Shown: positions 28,934 through 37,261 of the stretch, in pieces | How positions within the stretch are numbered: position 1 is the first letter of the stretch | Layout of the letters: each line of letters opens with the position of its first letter | NCBI GenBank assembly: GCA_003427395.1 | Contig: BFEA01000528.1 | Span: 427,030 to 464,290, forward strand | Origin: Chara braunii | Lineage: Eukaryota; Streptophyta; Charophyceae; Charales; Characeae | Direction of reading: 5' to 3' | Length of the DNA: 37,261 nucleotides | The notes under the pieces: generated by a model | The model's database searches: none | What the model was told of the DNA's origin: nothing | The model's input: the letters and a program-made list of their open reading frames with translations, nothing else | Program-made: the position numbers and the translations under genes

Positions 28934-30261
28934 ATGAGTCAGCAAGACACCAGACGAAGTCCTCATGCTCGAGTCCCTGGTCGCTGGGCTCGCCCGGGTG
29001 AACTGAGAAGTTGAAACGCGGCGCTTGCTTGCACGTGAGAGCGAAGAGGAGAAAGTTGGCAGCGATCTCACACGTGCATGAGGCGCGGGGATCGACAGTT
29101 AGTCGGGAACAAAGAGTTGTTCACACTTATAAATGCAGGTACACATCCAAGACTCAATGACCCCAAGAACCGCACCCATGTGCGCAAAGACAACAAGGAC
29201 CGTTCCCGAGTCTTTCTACATTCACACATCCATAGACTTCTTGACAGTGAAGCATTCAACATCCATAGACACTCACACCCAATGCCATGCCCGTGACTGA
29301 GTATCCATACCTAGTCTGAGGCACACACGACACCTGAACAAAGGAGCGACGGAAAAGAACCCAATCCCTCACTATTCAAAAATTACAACAATGTTGGCAC
29401 TCAGAGAGCACACCCACCCACCCAACCGAACGTAAGCCAACCATAGCCACAAGGCCTTGCTGCTTGCTCCGTTCCCGTCTCCACCACCGTCCAGTCCCTC
29501 CGACTCCCTTACCCCCAAGTCTACCGCTCGTTCCTTGGGCACGTTGAGCCTGTTCCGCACTGCGGTCTTCGCGCATAGCTTGCGCAGCATTGCAACCGAG
29601 ATAAAAGAGGATGAGAGGAAGGGGCTACACAAATTAATACCGGGGAAGGCGGCGGGGCACCAACGTGTAATGTGGGCGGGGAGAGGTGTAGATGGGTAGG
29701 ATAGAAGGAAGAAGGGTCCGAAAGGTCAAGTAAGGTTAGACGATAAAAAAAATTGTGCACTTGGGGTGGTCGTTCAATCCGTGCGCGTAAGTTTACTCTT
29801 GTGGCTTGATTCAACCAACCCAAGTGATGACCAATCAACCGCGCCGAAGGATCAAGGAAGGGATCGCACAAAGGGTTTGGAGGGATACGAAGGCGTTCAT
29901 GGAGACGAAGGACAACAAGAAAGGAAGTTGGCATGCACGCGCAATGCGGGGAGCGAGCTTGCGTGGCAAACAAAAATTCAAAAATGGCGACGTGCACGCA
30001 GATGCAAAGAACAATTGAAAAATGTCGTCAACCGAAAGTCATAACCGTTTCCTTAAAATTCATGTGCAGTCGCTATCAGCTGCACGAGCCTAATTGGAGC
30101 AAGGACAGGGGTAACCTCAAAAGACACATGCAATTGGCCCACAAAATTAAAAAATGGACCCCATTTCCTGTAATTAGTCAAGATCCATACTTTGGGGCTT
30201 ACTTCGGGTTTTAGTCTGAAAGGTACGTGAAGCTGCAGGGTACGGGGCTCGACTTATCACA
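28934..30261 (-). repeat. 1.3-kb repeat, copy B (possible 5' LTR)
   Basis: Aligns along its length with 20271-21574 in the same orientation. On the minus strand it would run from TGTGATAAG to GACTCA, giving TG...CA ends, although the last 23 bases are not clearly conserved in copy A. Near 30060-30130 one frame reads GNLKRHMQLAH, which resembles the end of a C2H2/BED-type finger, so an unrelated DNA transposon remnant is an alternative. No matching target-site duplication is visible outside the two copies. Confidence 0.65.
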
Positions 30262-30589
30262 CGTTCTGCTGAGTTTTCTTAGTTGGTGCGTGTGCATGCT
30301 TGCGGGTTCGTGTGCCTGTCTGAGTGCTTGTCGGCCTAAGAGTGTGTGTGACCCTAGTTAGGGTGCGCTGGTACAATAAGGTTTCAGGGCAGAGTCAGGC
30401 ATGGCATGCTGAGGTGCAGCAGACATAGCTACTTTTGCGTTGTCTTTTAAACATCAGGGGCTGGTCCTTGTTATCCGTCATAGTCTCTGCCTAGTCGAAG
30501 TGGAGGAAGGTGGAGGCCATGGCTATGACCTCTTGTTGTGTTGGCAGTGGAAGAGGGATTCAAACATTGGTTCTGGTTTAGCCATTCGT
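30262..30589. other. No recognisable gene
   Basis: GT-rich words at 30275-30350; short frames only. Confidence 0.5.
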
Positions 30590-30656
30590 TTTTTATTTAT
30601 TTATTATTTATTATTATTATTATTATGATTATGATTATTATTATTACTAATGTTGT
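30590..30656. repeat. TTA/TTTA microsatellite
   Basis: Imperfect ATT/ATTT repeats with two GATTAT variants. Confidence 0.9.
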
Positions 30657-30671
30657 TGTTGAACAAATGCC

Positions 30672-30885
30672 GCAATCCATCAAGTTGAACACACCGAGCA
30701 TCGCACTCTCGCCGCATGACGTACACATTGGATGAACCCAATTGGAATGGAACCGGGACATCTTGGACGCCAACTGCACAGGGCCGGTATGTAAAGCTGA
30801 GAAAACTGCAATCCATCAATACACCTAGGCTCGCCCCATGATATACACATCAGACGAAGCCAATGGGAATGAAACCGGAGAGAAG
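30672..30885 (-). repeat. 136-bp tandem unit, two copies, SINE-like
   Basis: GCAATCCATCAA starts units at 30672 and 30808. On the minus strand each contains CGGTT.CATTCC, similar to a pol III B box (GGTTCGANNCC). A third copy lies at 31395-31512 with GGTTTCACACC at that place and TTCAGTTGGC upstream. tRNA-derived origin is possible but the A box is poor. Confidence 0.5.
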
Positions 30886-30938
30886 GTTAACAACAGTCGT
30901 ATTTTTCATTAGCACTTCAAGACACCCTTTACCAATTC

Positions 30939-31340
30939 AGGATGCAGCCTGCCTAAACAGGTGGTTTTCAGGGTCTTTGGACCTTTCACCACTTCAAGAC
31001 CATTCAGGTTTGTTTTAGGATCTTTGGACCTTTCACCACTTCATGACCATTCAGGTCTGAAAATCATGAATGATTTTGAAGTGGTGAAAGCTCCTAAGAC
31101 CCTGAAAACCACATGTTTAGGCAGGCTGCATCCTCAAGTGGTGAAGGGTGGTTTTCATGGTCTTCGTACCTTTCACCACTTCAGGACCATTCAGGATTTT
31201 CAAACTGCCAAAAACTCTCACTTGACCACTTCAAGACACCATTTCACCACTTCAGGATGCAGCCTTCCTAAACTTGTGGTTTTAAGGGTCTTCGCACCTT
31301 TCATCACTTCAAGACCATTCAGGATTTTCAGACTGCCCAA
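30939..31340. repeat. Foldback and direct repeat cluster
   Basis: 30939-30999 and 31074-31134 are nearly perfect reverse complements (AGGATGCAGCCTGCCTAAAC at the outer end, TTTCACCACTTCAA at the inner end). Further direct partial copies lie at 31020-31055, 31149-31196 and 31253-31340. All share CCTTTCA.CACTTCA.GACCATTCAGG. Probably a MITE family inserted or duplicated several times. Confidence 0.8.
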
Positions 31341-31394
31341 AACTATCACTTTAGAATTGTCATTCCTGAATTTTCAGCTACCCGATAACCGTTG

Positions 31395-31512
31395 GTGTGA
31401 AACCAGGGACCTCCTGGATGCCAACTGAACAGGGCCGCTAAGTAGTGCCTAGAAAACTGCATCCATTAACAGACCGAGGCATTGCGCTCTTGCCCCATGG
31501 CATACTCATTGT
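31395..31512 (-). repeat. Third copy of SINE-like unit
   Basis: Matches the 30672-30885 units (GCCAACTG.ACAGGGCCG; GAAAACTGC..TCCAT) on the same strand, separated from them by the foldback cluster, which may have inserted into the array. Confidence 0.55.
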
Positions 31513-31616
31513 CGATAAAATGCTAAAAAACAAAAGGTGGAAAGCACCGAAACCTGAACTCCTGCAGTCCGCTTCGTCGTCAATGACCTGTTGGTAACTT
31601 TTTCATAAAGACTGGA

Positions 31617-31850
31617 TCGAGGGGGGAAATCGGGGGGGGAGAGGGAAGGACTGGAAGGGGGTTGATGATCGGGGGAGGGTTGGATATAGAGGGGTGAAAC
31701 AGGAAATCGAGATGTGAGGGGGCATCACGGGGGAAACGGTGATGTCTCAGGGCCAGGGTCGGGGTAAGGGGGCATGATCAGGGCCGGGGTCGGGGTCAGG
31801 GGGCAGGATCGGGGGGTTCAGGGGACCAAATCGGAGGGAGGCCTGGTCAG
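31617..31850. repeat. G-rich tract with repeated CAGGGCC.GGGTCGGGGT units
   Basis: Many G runs of three to nine bases on the plus strand. A unit of about 40 bp (CAGGGCCAGGGTCGGGGTAA and CAGGGCCGGGGTCGGGGTCA) is duplicated at about 31750-31812. It could form G-quadruplexes. No coding recognised. Confidence 0.75.
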
Positions 31851-32683
31851 AAATGAGGAGGCGGGGTTGTTCGGAGGGGTCAGAGTCAAGAAGGAGACGG
31901 AAGGAATGTGTCAGGGTTGAAGCAAGTGTCGGTGAATATAGGGCAATGTCGGAAGAGGGGTGAGCGGGATCAGGGGAGGGGGGAGGTGATATGCCACGTA
32001 GGACACCAGCGGGAACAAGGATTAGTACTTACCTCTAAGATGTTCTCCTTCCTTCACCGGGGGGGTACCCTGGGGCCTCAAAGGAAGGGAGAACTGGGCC
32101 CAGAGGTTCTTCTCGCCTATTCTCCCGCTGCTCTATTGTCTGCTGCTTGATGGTGATGAGTCCTTTAGTCTAACTGTCCTTCCTTCTTAACGTCAATCGT
32201 CGTATTGGTCACCTCTCCCTTCATCTTCTTTTTCTTCTTTTGTCCTCCAACCTCTCCTCGAGGCCTCTACCCCGCTTCTCGCCTTTCCCTGATACCGCTC
32301 CCTTTCCTCCTTGCTTCTTCACCGTGCACGCCCCTCACCTTGTGTTACCTCCCTCGTGATTTCATGGTTTCCCTCCAAAGCTTGTTCGTCCTCACACCGT
32401 TCCTTCATAGTCTATTCCCTTCGTGTGTCAGCATTCTGAGCTCATCGCTTCTTTCTGTGGCGCCGGCTACTCACACCTTCTTGCCCACGACCGACTATGG
32501 TGGCTGCTCCCCGTACGGGCCAGGCAGAGTCGGAGTGCCCCAAGGCTTGATCAGCCTTCGTCGCCGCGATATCGAATGACCCGCCGTTCCGTTCGTGGCG
32601 GAGCGCTAGCGCTCTCTCCAATCAAATCCATCCCATTCAGGTTCCTTTTTCGCGAGGAAAAAATGATCTGATCAAAAGGTTTG
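31851..32683. other. No recognisable gene
   Basis: G-rich sequence changes to C/T-rich from about 32165. A 124-codon plus-strand frame (32205-32579) starts with a Phe-rich stretch produced by the pyrimidine tract and has no recognisable domain. AGCGCTAGCGCT palindrome at about 32604-32615. Confidence 0.45.
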
Positions 32684-32753
32684 AAACCGTTCACTGCGCA
32701 TGTCTTGGACCTCACACAATTGTGCTCGCGCCTTCCAGGCTGCGCCACCACGC
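32684..32753 (-). other. tRNA-like (SINE head) candidate, minus strand
   Basis: The minus strand has TGGCGCAGCCTGG, a good A-box match in which GCGC...GCGC could form a D-stem, and about 40 nt on GGTTTCAAACC in the B-box position with one extra T. The anticodon arm does not fold, so this is not an intact tRNA gene. Confidence 0.35.
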
Positions 32754-32795
32754 TTGGAGTGGTATAACACTGAAGCAAGGCTCTTTGTGTCGTAG

Positions 32796-32862
32796 CGACT
32801 GGCCAGCTCAGTTGCCACACCCCCACGTGTTGTTCCAAAGAAGACCTAAGTTCGAATTCCAA
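32796..32862 (+). other. tRNA-like (SINE head) candidate, plus strand
   Basis: TGGCCAGCTCAGTTG (32800-32814, A-box-like) and GTTCGAATTCC (32850-32860, close B-box match) are 36 bp apart, the spacing of pol III internal promoters. The T-arm and anticodon arm do not pair well, so a tRNA-derived SINE head is likelier than a tRNA gene. No poly(A) tail was seen downstream. Confidence 0.45.
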
Positions 32863-33356
32863 CAAGGGCACTCGGTTGTCTTCAGGTCGCAGTAGACCAA
32901 ATTGTGAGGTGGGTAGAGGAGAGTGCCATTCCAGAGCTGGGACTTGCGCAGTCCAACCGCCCAACTTAGGCCGGTTTCAGACTGGTACCATAGGCCTGTG
33001 CATCCCCTTACCATAGTCCAGTTAGAATACCATCCTAGCCCCCCCTTTCCTGCCCCCTATCGCCTCCATCACCCTCACTGATCCCACCCAATTCCCATTC
33101 CCCAACCCCTGCTATTCTGCCACCCTACCCAGCCCACGTAGACAATGACCTTAGCAGCAGTATGCAGCAGTATTCAATACATTAGTACAAGTTTCCTTGT
33201 TTTGCATTCCCCTCTCTCGGGTCCCATGTGGTCCTCTAAAATGCGAAGTTGGGTAAAGCTCCCAGAACCGGCTTTTATGTGGCGTGGCCGACCCTTCTCT
33301 ACAATGAGTAATGAATTTGTATGATTTTTCTAAAAACAATAAACAAACACCTCTGA
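32863..33356. other. No recognisable gene
   Basis: C-rich at 33038-33130. Short frames only. Confidence 0.5.
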
Positions 33357-33380
33357 TTTTTATTTTTTATTTTTTATTTT
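33357..33380. repeat. TTTTTA microsatellite
   Basis: Repeats of ATTTTTT between 33357 and 33380. Confidence 0.85.
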
Positions 33381-33737
33381 ACATACTCTGAAGGGGTAAC
33401 TATACATGGGTCACAAAAATAGTTTGAAAATGCATTCGGAACAGGGTTTTTGCAGTCCAGTCCAGCCCTAAGCTCCAAACGCATTTGAAACTTGGTTTTG
33501 CAGAAAGGTTGCGCGACCAAGTTTCCAAACTGCACTTCAGTCTTGCAGGTAGTAGTTAGTGGCCCCGGGTCTGCCCTTGGGCCGTAGTCCCGGGTTTGAA
33601 AAGGCAGGAAGGCAAGAAGGCAGCGGCCGGGCAACCGTCGAACAGGCAAACCGGTAGCCGTTCGAATTCCCGCCATCTCCCTCTTCCTCCCTTTTTCCCT
33701 CTCCCCTTCCCCGCTTCCTCCCCTAGCTGCCCTCGTT

Positions 33738-33739
<2 letters not shown>

Positions 33740-33789
<50 letters not shown>
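33740..33789. repeat. (CT)n microsatellite, about 24 units
   Basis: Uninterrupted CT repeat five bases before an ATG. CT repeats occur in plant promoters and leaders, but this one may lie inside an LTR (see 33794-34398). Confidence 0.95.
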
Positions 33790-33791
<2 letters not shown>

Positions 33792-33793
33792 CG

Positions 33794-34345
33794 ATGGCCG
33801 CCAATGCCTTGCATGCAGGCAACGCCCTACCGCCTAGCGCTAGCCTGCTTCAGCGCAGCTCTGCACTGCGCAACACACATGCATCCGCGCAGCGTGCCCG
33901 CAATGCCAACATTGGCCAAGATCCCTGCCCACTCGCCCTGCTTGCCTATATGCCAGTGCNGCGTGTGGGCGGCCTCCCTTCAGCCTGTGACTGGGGCCCA
34001 GAGGCTGAACCCAGCCCGATACAGTTGAGCCCCGGAGCAATGCAATTGCGCCTCCTTCATCAAGGTCTGCAGCCAGATTCAGATAGTGGGCCGATTTCCC
34101 TTTGGCATTTTCAGCCTCTATACCCAGCATGCATGTCGGCCTCACATTCGAGTGCCCAGGGCCTAACTAACTTAGAGGCCCTGGGCTTTCAGCATTTGCT
34201 GAAATCCGAGACTCGGTGCACTCCAACCAACTGGCATGCTACAACTGTATGGACCCCACTTTGTGAAATGTTGGCACAGAGCGCTCTTGATGATTTGCTG
34301 GCCCGCCTTCACTTAGGGCGGGCACGAGGCTTTCTGGGGCCTTAG
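33794..34345 (+). CDS. Doubtful ORF downstream of CT repeat
   Basis: ATG in a good context (GCGATGG) opens about 183 codons to TAG at 34343. The frame contains one N (33960) and also reads upstream through the CT repeat to 33596. The protein is Ala/Leu/Ser/Pro-rich with no recognised domain. Since the interval directly follows the end of a minus-strand Gypsy pol and a polypurine tract, it is more likely chance coding within the LTR than a gene. GC content and two perfect hairpins inside it also fit a regulatory repeat. Confidence 0.2.
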   Translation: MAANALHAGNALPPSASLLQRSSALRNTHASAQRARNANIGQDPCPLALLAYMPVXRVGGLPSACDWGPEAEPSPIQLSPGAMQLRLLHQGLQPDSDSGPISLWHFQPLYPACMSASHSSAQGLTNLEALGFQHLLKSETRCTPTNWHATTVWTPLCEMLAQSALDDLLARLHLGRARGFLGP

Positions 34346-34398
34346 CCCAAAACATGTACATCATGGCAAGGCCCCTACTTGAGGGCTCAATCCTCACA
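33794..34398 (-). repeat. Probable 3' LTR sequence of the right-hand Gypsy (end unknown)
   Basis: Read on the minus strand it begins TGTGAGGATTGAG right after a purine-rich tract that follows the pol stop by about 24 bp, as a 3' LTR should. Inside are perfect hairpins GCCCAGGGCCT/AGGCCCTGGGC (34154-34186) and TTTCAGCA/TGCTGAAA (34187-34204). The far end cannot be fixed because the other LTR is outside the window; it may extend past the CT repeat. Confidence 0.45.
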
Positions 34399-34412
34399 TT
34401 CCATTCCCCTTA
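34399..34412 (-). promoter_or_regulatory. Possible polypurine tract
   Basis: The minus strand reads TAAGGGGAATGGAA followed by TGTGAGG. It lies 24 bp after the pol stop codon and is purine except for two T. It would prime plus-strand DNA synthesis. Confidence 0.45.
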
Positions 34413-34435
34413 GCTTCGAAAGTCCGCTGAGATGC

Positions 34436-35115
34436 TTACTTCGCAGGTGCCTTCCCTTTCAGTAGTCTTTCATATTCTGCCACCACCTGAGGAGCTGTCT
34501 CAATCAGTTCCTCCCTGGTAAACCATCGATCTTCTTTCGGATCAGTATGATGCCTGAATCTGACTCGGTACTCTCTCTTGGGTTTAAGAGGTCTTCCTCG
34601 ACCCAGCGGCTTCGGAACAGGCATATCCCTGTGATCCACAAGGTCGTCGATGTCCACTTGTCCATCCATGGTTGGGGGCAGCATCGATCTCCTGGAAAGA
34701 AATTGATCTGTCTCAGCGAAAGGTGCAAGCTTTGAGGCATGAAAGACTGGGTGAGTGCGTAGGTGTCCAGGGACACGAATGACATACGTGGGACCATCCA
34801 TCTCATCTCCCACTATATCCAGGACTTCCCAGGGACAAAAATACTGAGGTATTAGTTTGCGAGAAATTCCGAATTCCTGTCCTAACTCACTAGCCTTGAC
34901 CCAGACTCGTTCCCTTACTTGAAATGTGGACTGTCTGCGATGTTGATTCTCAGAAGCAATCATTGCTTGCTGAGCTTTCTTCATATGCTCGACAGCCTCT
35001 TGCAGCAACTTCTCATACTGCACACCATACTCTAGTGTGCCTGGAGTTGCAGAGGGTCGGTTTTCAGGTAGGAGGAAGTCTACTGCTGATCTAGGTTTCC
35101 ATCCCAAGTGCAACA
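34436..35115 (-). pseudogene. Integrase C-terminal and chromodomain-like region
   Basis: After a one-base-type frame change near 35115 the reading continues LHLGWKPRSAVDFLLPENRP, then a helical AVEHMKKAQQAMI segment, FQVRERVWVKAS (the GD.V.L-like SH3 strand of Gypsy integrases), WEVLDIVGDEMDGPTYVIRV and HPVFHASKLAPF. It ends with EYRVRFRHHTDPKEDRWFTR and EELIETAPQVVAEYERLLKG. The last part resembles a chromodomain (YLVKW...TWEP), which in chromoviruses directs integration to marked chromatin. Stop TAA at 34436. In the ancestral element it is fused to the upstream integrase core. Confidence 0.85.
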
Positions 35116-35399
35116 TGATTAGGACTAACGTCGGTACTACTATGGATAGCATTGTCGTACAAGCTGGCGATGAGAGGCAACTGCTCATCCCAATCATCTT
35201 GGTTGGGCTTGATGTAATGCCGCAGCAAGTGCTGTACAACTCTGTTCATTTGTTCGGCTTGTCCGTTGGCTTCGGGATGATTCCCTGAAGTCATTTGAAG
35301 TTGACTGCCCATCTGTTCTGCAGTCTTCTTCCACAGTTCACTTGTGAATCGGACATCTCGGTCACTAATGATTGACTTTGGTAAACCAAAGTCACGCAC
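35110..35399 (-). pseudogene. Integrase core, second half
   Basis: Begins just after TAG 35400: VRDFGLPKSIISDRDVRFTS (second catalytic Asp), MTSGNHPEANGQAEQMNRVV (catalytic Glu), then LLRHYIKPNQDDWDEQLPLI and NAIHSSTDVSPN. The D-E spacing fits the DD35E integrase core. It is in the same phase as 35400-35806 and separated from it only by the amber codon. It ends in the indel at about 35115. Confidence 0.88.
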
Positions 35400-35810
35400 C
35401 TAGTTGTCTTTGAACAACTTGATGACGAAGTCAGTTCTTGTGGTCTCTAGCATAGCCACTAGTCTAGCGTGTTTGGTGAATCGGTCAATGATGACGAAGA
35501 TGTGCCTCTTGCCACTCTTACTAGTCACCAGGGTGTCCATGAAATTCATGGAGACACTCTGTCCTGGACCAGCAGGAATAGGCAAAGGCTTCAACAATCC
35601 AAGCGGTGCTTGAGTTCGAGGTTTATCCCGCTGACAGACCTGACAGGTCTCTACGTACTTCTTTGTGTCATCAAACATACCAGGCCACCAAAATCGTTGT
35701 ACTAAGTTAGCACTCGTCTTCTTGTAGCCAAAGTGTCCAGTTGCGTCATGACATTCGCCTAAAAATAAACTACGCAAGGGTTCACTAGATGGAACTACTA
35801 ACCTTTTTAT
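35400..35810 (-). pseudogene. Integrase zinc-binding domain and first half of core
   Basis: RLVVPSSEPLRSLFLGECHD starts after the indel at about 35815. The HHCC domain is visible (HDATGH...CQVCQRDK). The core starts SVSMNFMDTL, where the first catalytic Asp of the usual MDF is Asn, and continues IFVIIDRFTKHARLVAM. It ends at KDN followed by TAG (35400), where Trp is expected in the pattern N-W-V-R-D-F-G. Either the Asn or the stop would abolish integration. Confidence 0.88.
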
Positions 35811-36235
35811 TCCTGCCTTAACCCGTCCACCATCACAAACTCACTTTCTGTGACCTTGTCTTTTGCCTGAAGCTTGCGAATGATGTCCATCGTGACAGGG
35901 TCTTCCTGATAAGCTCCCACCAATGATTGAGTTACTTCTTCAGATACGCCAAAGTCAGAAACTAGCGCACCTAGGTAGTCTGCTCTACGCGATAGCGTAT
36001 TAGCAACCTTGTTATACTCTCCCTTCAGGTACTCAAGCTTGAAGTCATATTGGTCTATGACCTCAATCCATCGCTTGAGGACGTCAGAAAGAGACAGTTG
36101 CGTCTTGATCCATTTGAGGGTCTGATGATCAGTCCTCAAGTAGAAGAATCTTCCTAGAAGGAAGTGTCTCCAATGGACAAGTGCTTTATACAGAGCATAG
36201 AGTTCCCTCTCGTAGGTGGACTTTGCCAAGTTTTT
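35811..36235 (-). pseudogene. RNase H C-terminal part and connection
   Basis: Continues the RT-RNase H phase after TAA 36236: KNLAKSTYERELYALYKALV (catalytic Glu in ERE), HWRHFLLGRFFYLRTDHQTL (Asp in TDH), RWIEVIDQYDFKLEYLKGEY, NKVANTLSRRADYLG. The last motif is normally V-A-D-A-L-S-R, so the fourth catalytic Asp is Asn here. The stretch after it (VTMDIIRKLQAKDKV) is the linker to integrase and loses phase at about 35815, where a few bases are missing. Confidence 0.88.
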
Positions 36236-37261
36236 TTATGGCATCTTCTTGCTCATATACTCGATCGGTCTCAACTTTTTCCCATCCTGCTGAGCCAGCA
36301 CCGCGCCAATGTCGTATTGGCTTGCATCAGTGGTCACTATGAATGACTTCTGCGGATTGGGAACCATGAGAACCTCATGATTCATGAGTGCATGCTTCAA
36401 TCCCTTGAAAACACCCTCACAATCATCACTCCAGTCCCACCGTGTGTCAAGTCGAGTTAGATCAGTCAAAGGAGAGACGACTGTAGAATAGTTCTTTACG
36501 AAGTTCCTATAGTAGCCGCACATTCCTAAGAATAATCTGACCTCAGTGACTGTCTGAGGCCGTGGCCAGTCTCGAATACTAGCCACCTTCGCATCTTCCG
36601 GCCTAATTCCCTCCACGGATACTTCATAACCCAAGTATAGTATCTTGGTGCGACCAAACTCGCACTTCTCTAAGTTGACCTTATACTTGTGCTGTCGCAG
36701 GAGTGAGAGTACCTTCTCAACATGTTGTGCGTGCTCCTCGGTAGACTTACTAAAGATAAGAATGTCGTCTAAGTAGACCACGACAAACTTATCTAAATGG
36801 TCATGGAAGATCCGATTCATAGCGTGCTGGAATGTACCCGGCGCATTGCAAAGACCAAAGGGCATCACTACAAACTCATACAGACCGTATCTGGTCTGAA
36901 AGGTTGTCATGTGTTGGTCCTCATGTCTTATTGCGATCTGATGATATCCAGATTTCAAGTCTATCTTACTATAGTACTTGCATCCCTGCACCCTATCCAA
37001 TAGGTCGTCTATGCGAGGTAGAGGCTCTGCGTTCTTCACTGTGATGGCATTGAGGCCTCTATAGTCAATGCACATCCTCAAAGTACCCCACCTCTTTGGT
37101 ACGAATAGCACGGGTGATCCATAAGGGGAAGTACTAGGCCGAATCCAACCCTTCTCTGTCAACTCCTTAAGCTGTCGCCGAAGTTCATCTAACTCGGTGG
37201 GGGCCATCCTATAGATCCTTCCCTTTGGGGTCTTACTCCCTGGAATAATTTCTATAGCGTG
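36236..37261 (-). pseudogene. Reverse transcriptase and RNase H N-terminal part
   Basis: The frame is open from the window edge to TAA 36236 (342 codons); the ATG at 37207 is internal to pol and not a start. RT landmarks in order are GWIRPSTSPYGSPVLFVPKR, MCIDYRGLNAITVKN, KIDLKSGYHQIAIR (motif A), VMPFGLCNAPGTFQ (motif B), VVYLDDILIFSK (catalytic YLDD at 36764-36775), LYLGYEVS and the thumb/connection FLGMCGYYRNFVKNYS. RNase H starts FIVTTDASQYDIGAVLAQQ (first catalytic Asp). All RT catalytic residues are intact. The TAA interrupts EYMSKKMP...KNLAKSTYERE. Confidence 0.92.

Larger units (their letters stand above)
34436..37261 (-). mobile_element. Ty3/Gypsy chromovirus-type pol, 3' part, runs off window
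   Basis: The minus strand carries RT, RNase H, integrase and a chromodomain-like end in the Gypsy order. Only four lesions are visible: TAA at 36236, an indel near 35815, TAG at 35400 and an indel near 35115. Sequence quality is far better than in the 22-28 kb element, so this is a younger insertion of another family. gag, protease and the 5' LTR would lie beyond 37261. Confidence 0.92.

Noticed and set aside
28934-28950. Firm target-site duplication for the 20-30 kb element
   Set aside because: The flanks of the two 1.3-kb repeats (left of about 20250 and right of 30261) share no convincing 4-6 bp word.
32205-32579. Plus-strand frame starting with a Phe-rich segment, possible membrane protein
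   Set aside because: The hydrophobic stretch comes from a TTC/TTT tract; no further domain or context.
33655-33675. GTTCGAATTCC as a tRNA B box
   Set aside because: No A box at proper spacing and no foldable tRNA around it.

Overview
The window is transposon-dense nuclear DNA from a eukaryote. It holds no gene that I can call a host gene with confidence. The elements seen are Ty3/Gypsy chromovirus-type pol, non-LTR (LINE) retrotransposons with an APE endonuclease, reverse transcriptase and terminal zinc finger, poly(A) tails in both orientations, and MITE-like foldbacks. Many in-frame stops are explained by C-to-T change at CAG/CTG sites, which suggests a plant-lineage genome with CHG methylation. 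The Gypsy pol at the right edge looks to me like charophyte (Chara-like) elements, but that is from memory and unverified.

Layout. 1-5340: short elements and low-complexity DNA. This includes a 37-bp-arm hairpin, orphan LINE 3' tails on both strands, a 22-bp minisatellite, two adjacent TTAA-bounded MITE candidates, a long foldback, and two U2-snRNA-like fragments. 5340-7325: a 5'-truncated LINE whose ORF2 C-terminal part reads in one frame apart from three TAG codons. 7326-17582: a roughly 10-kb LINE with a 5' region, a long broken ORF1 (8180-13510) and a broken ORF2 (13551-17410), ending in the same structured 3' tail plus poly(A). Its composition changes abruptly near 14525, where the endonuclease joins the RT with much sequence missing, so it looks chimeric. 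17583-20250: no recognisable coding, only small repeats.

20271-30261: a decayed Gypsy element read on the minus strand, flanked by two same-orientation repeats of about 1.3 kb that may be its LTRs. The order on the minus strand is gag zinc knuckle, protease, RT linker, a 0.9-kb RT-RNase H block that is inverted onto the plus strand, RNase H end, integrase, then an unrecognised extra reading frame. 30262-34398: foldback and tandem repeats, G-rich DNA, tRNA-like SINE heads, a CT microsatellite and a probable LTR. 34399-37261: the 3' part of a much younger minus-strand Gypsy chromovirus (RT, RNase H, integrase, chromodomain-like end). It runs off the window and is broken by two stops and two small indels.

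How they relate. The two LINEs share ORF2 C-terminal homology and the same 3' tail, so they belong to one clade. Orphan tails may be truncated LINE copies or non-autonomous partners that use the same reverse transcriptase. The two Gypsy elements belong to different families and ages. All coding units appear inactive.
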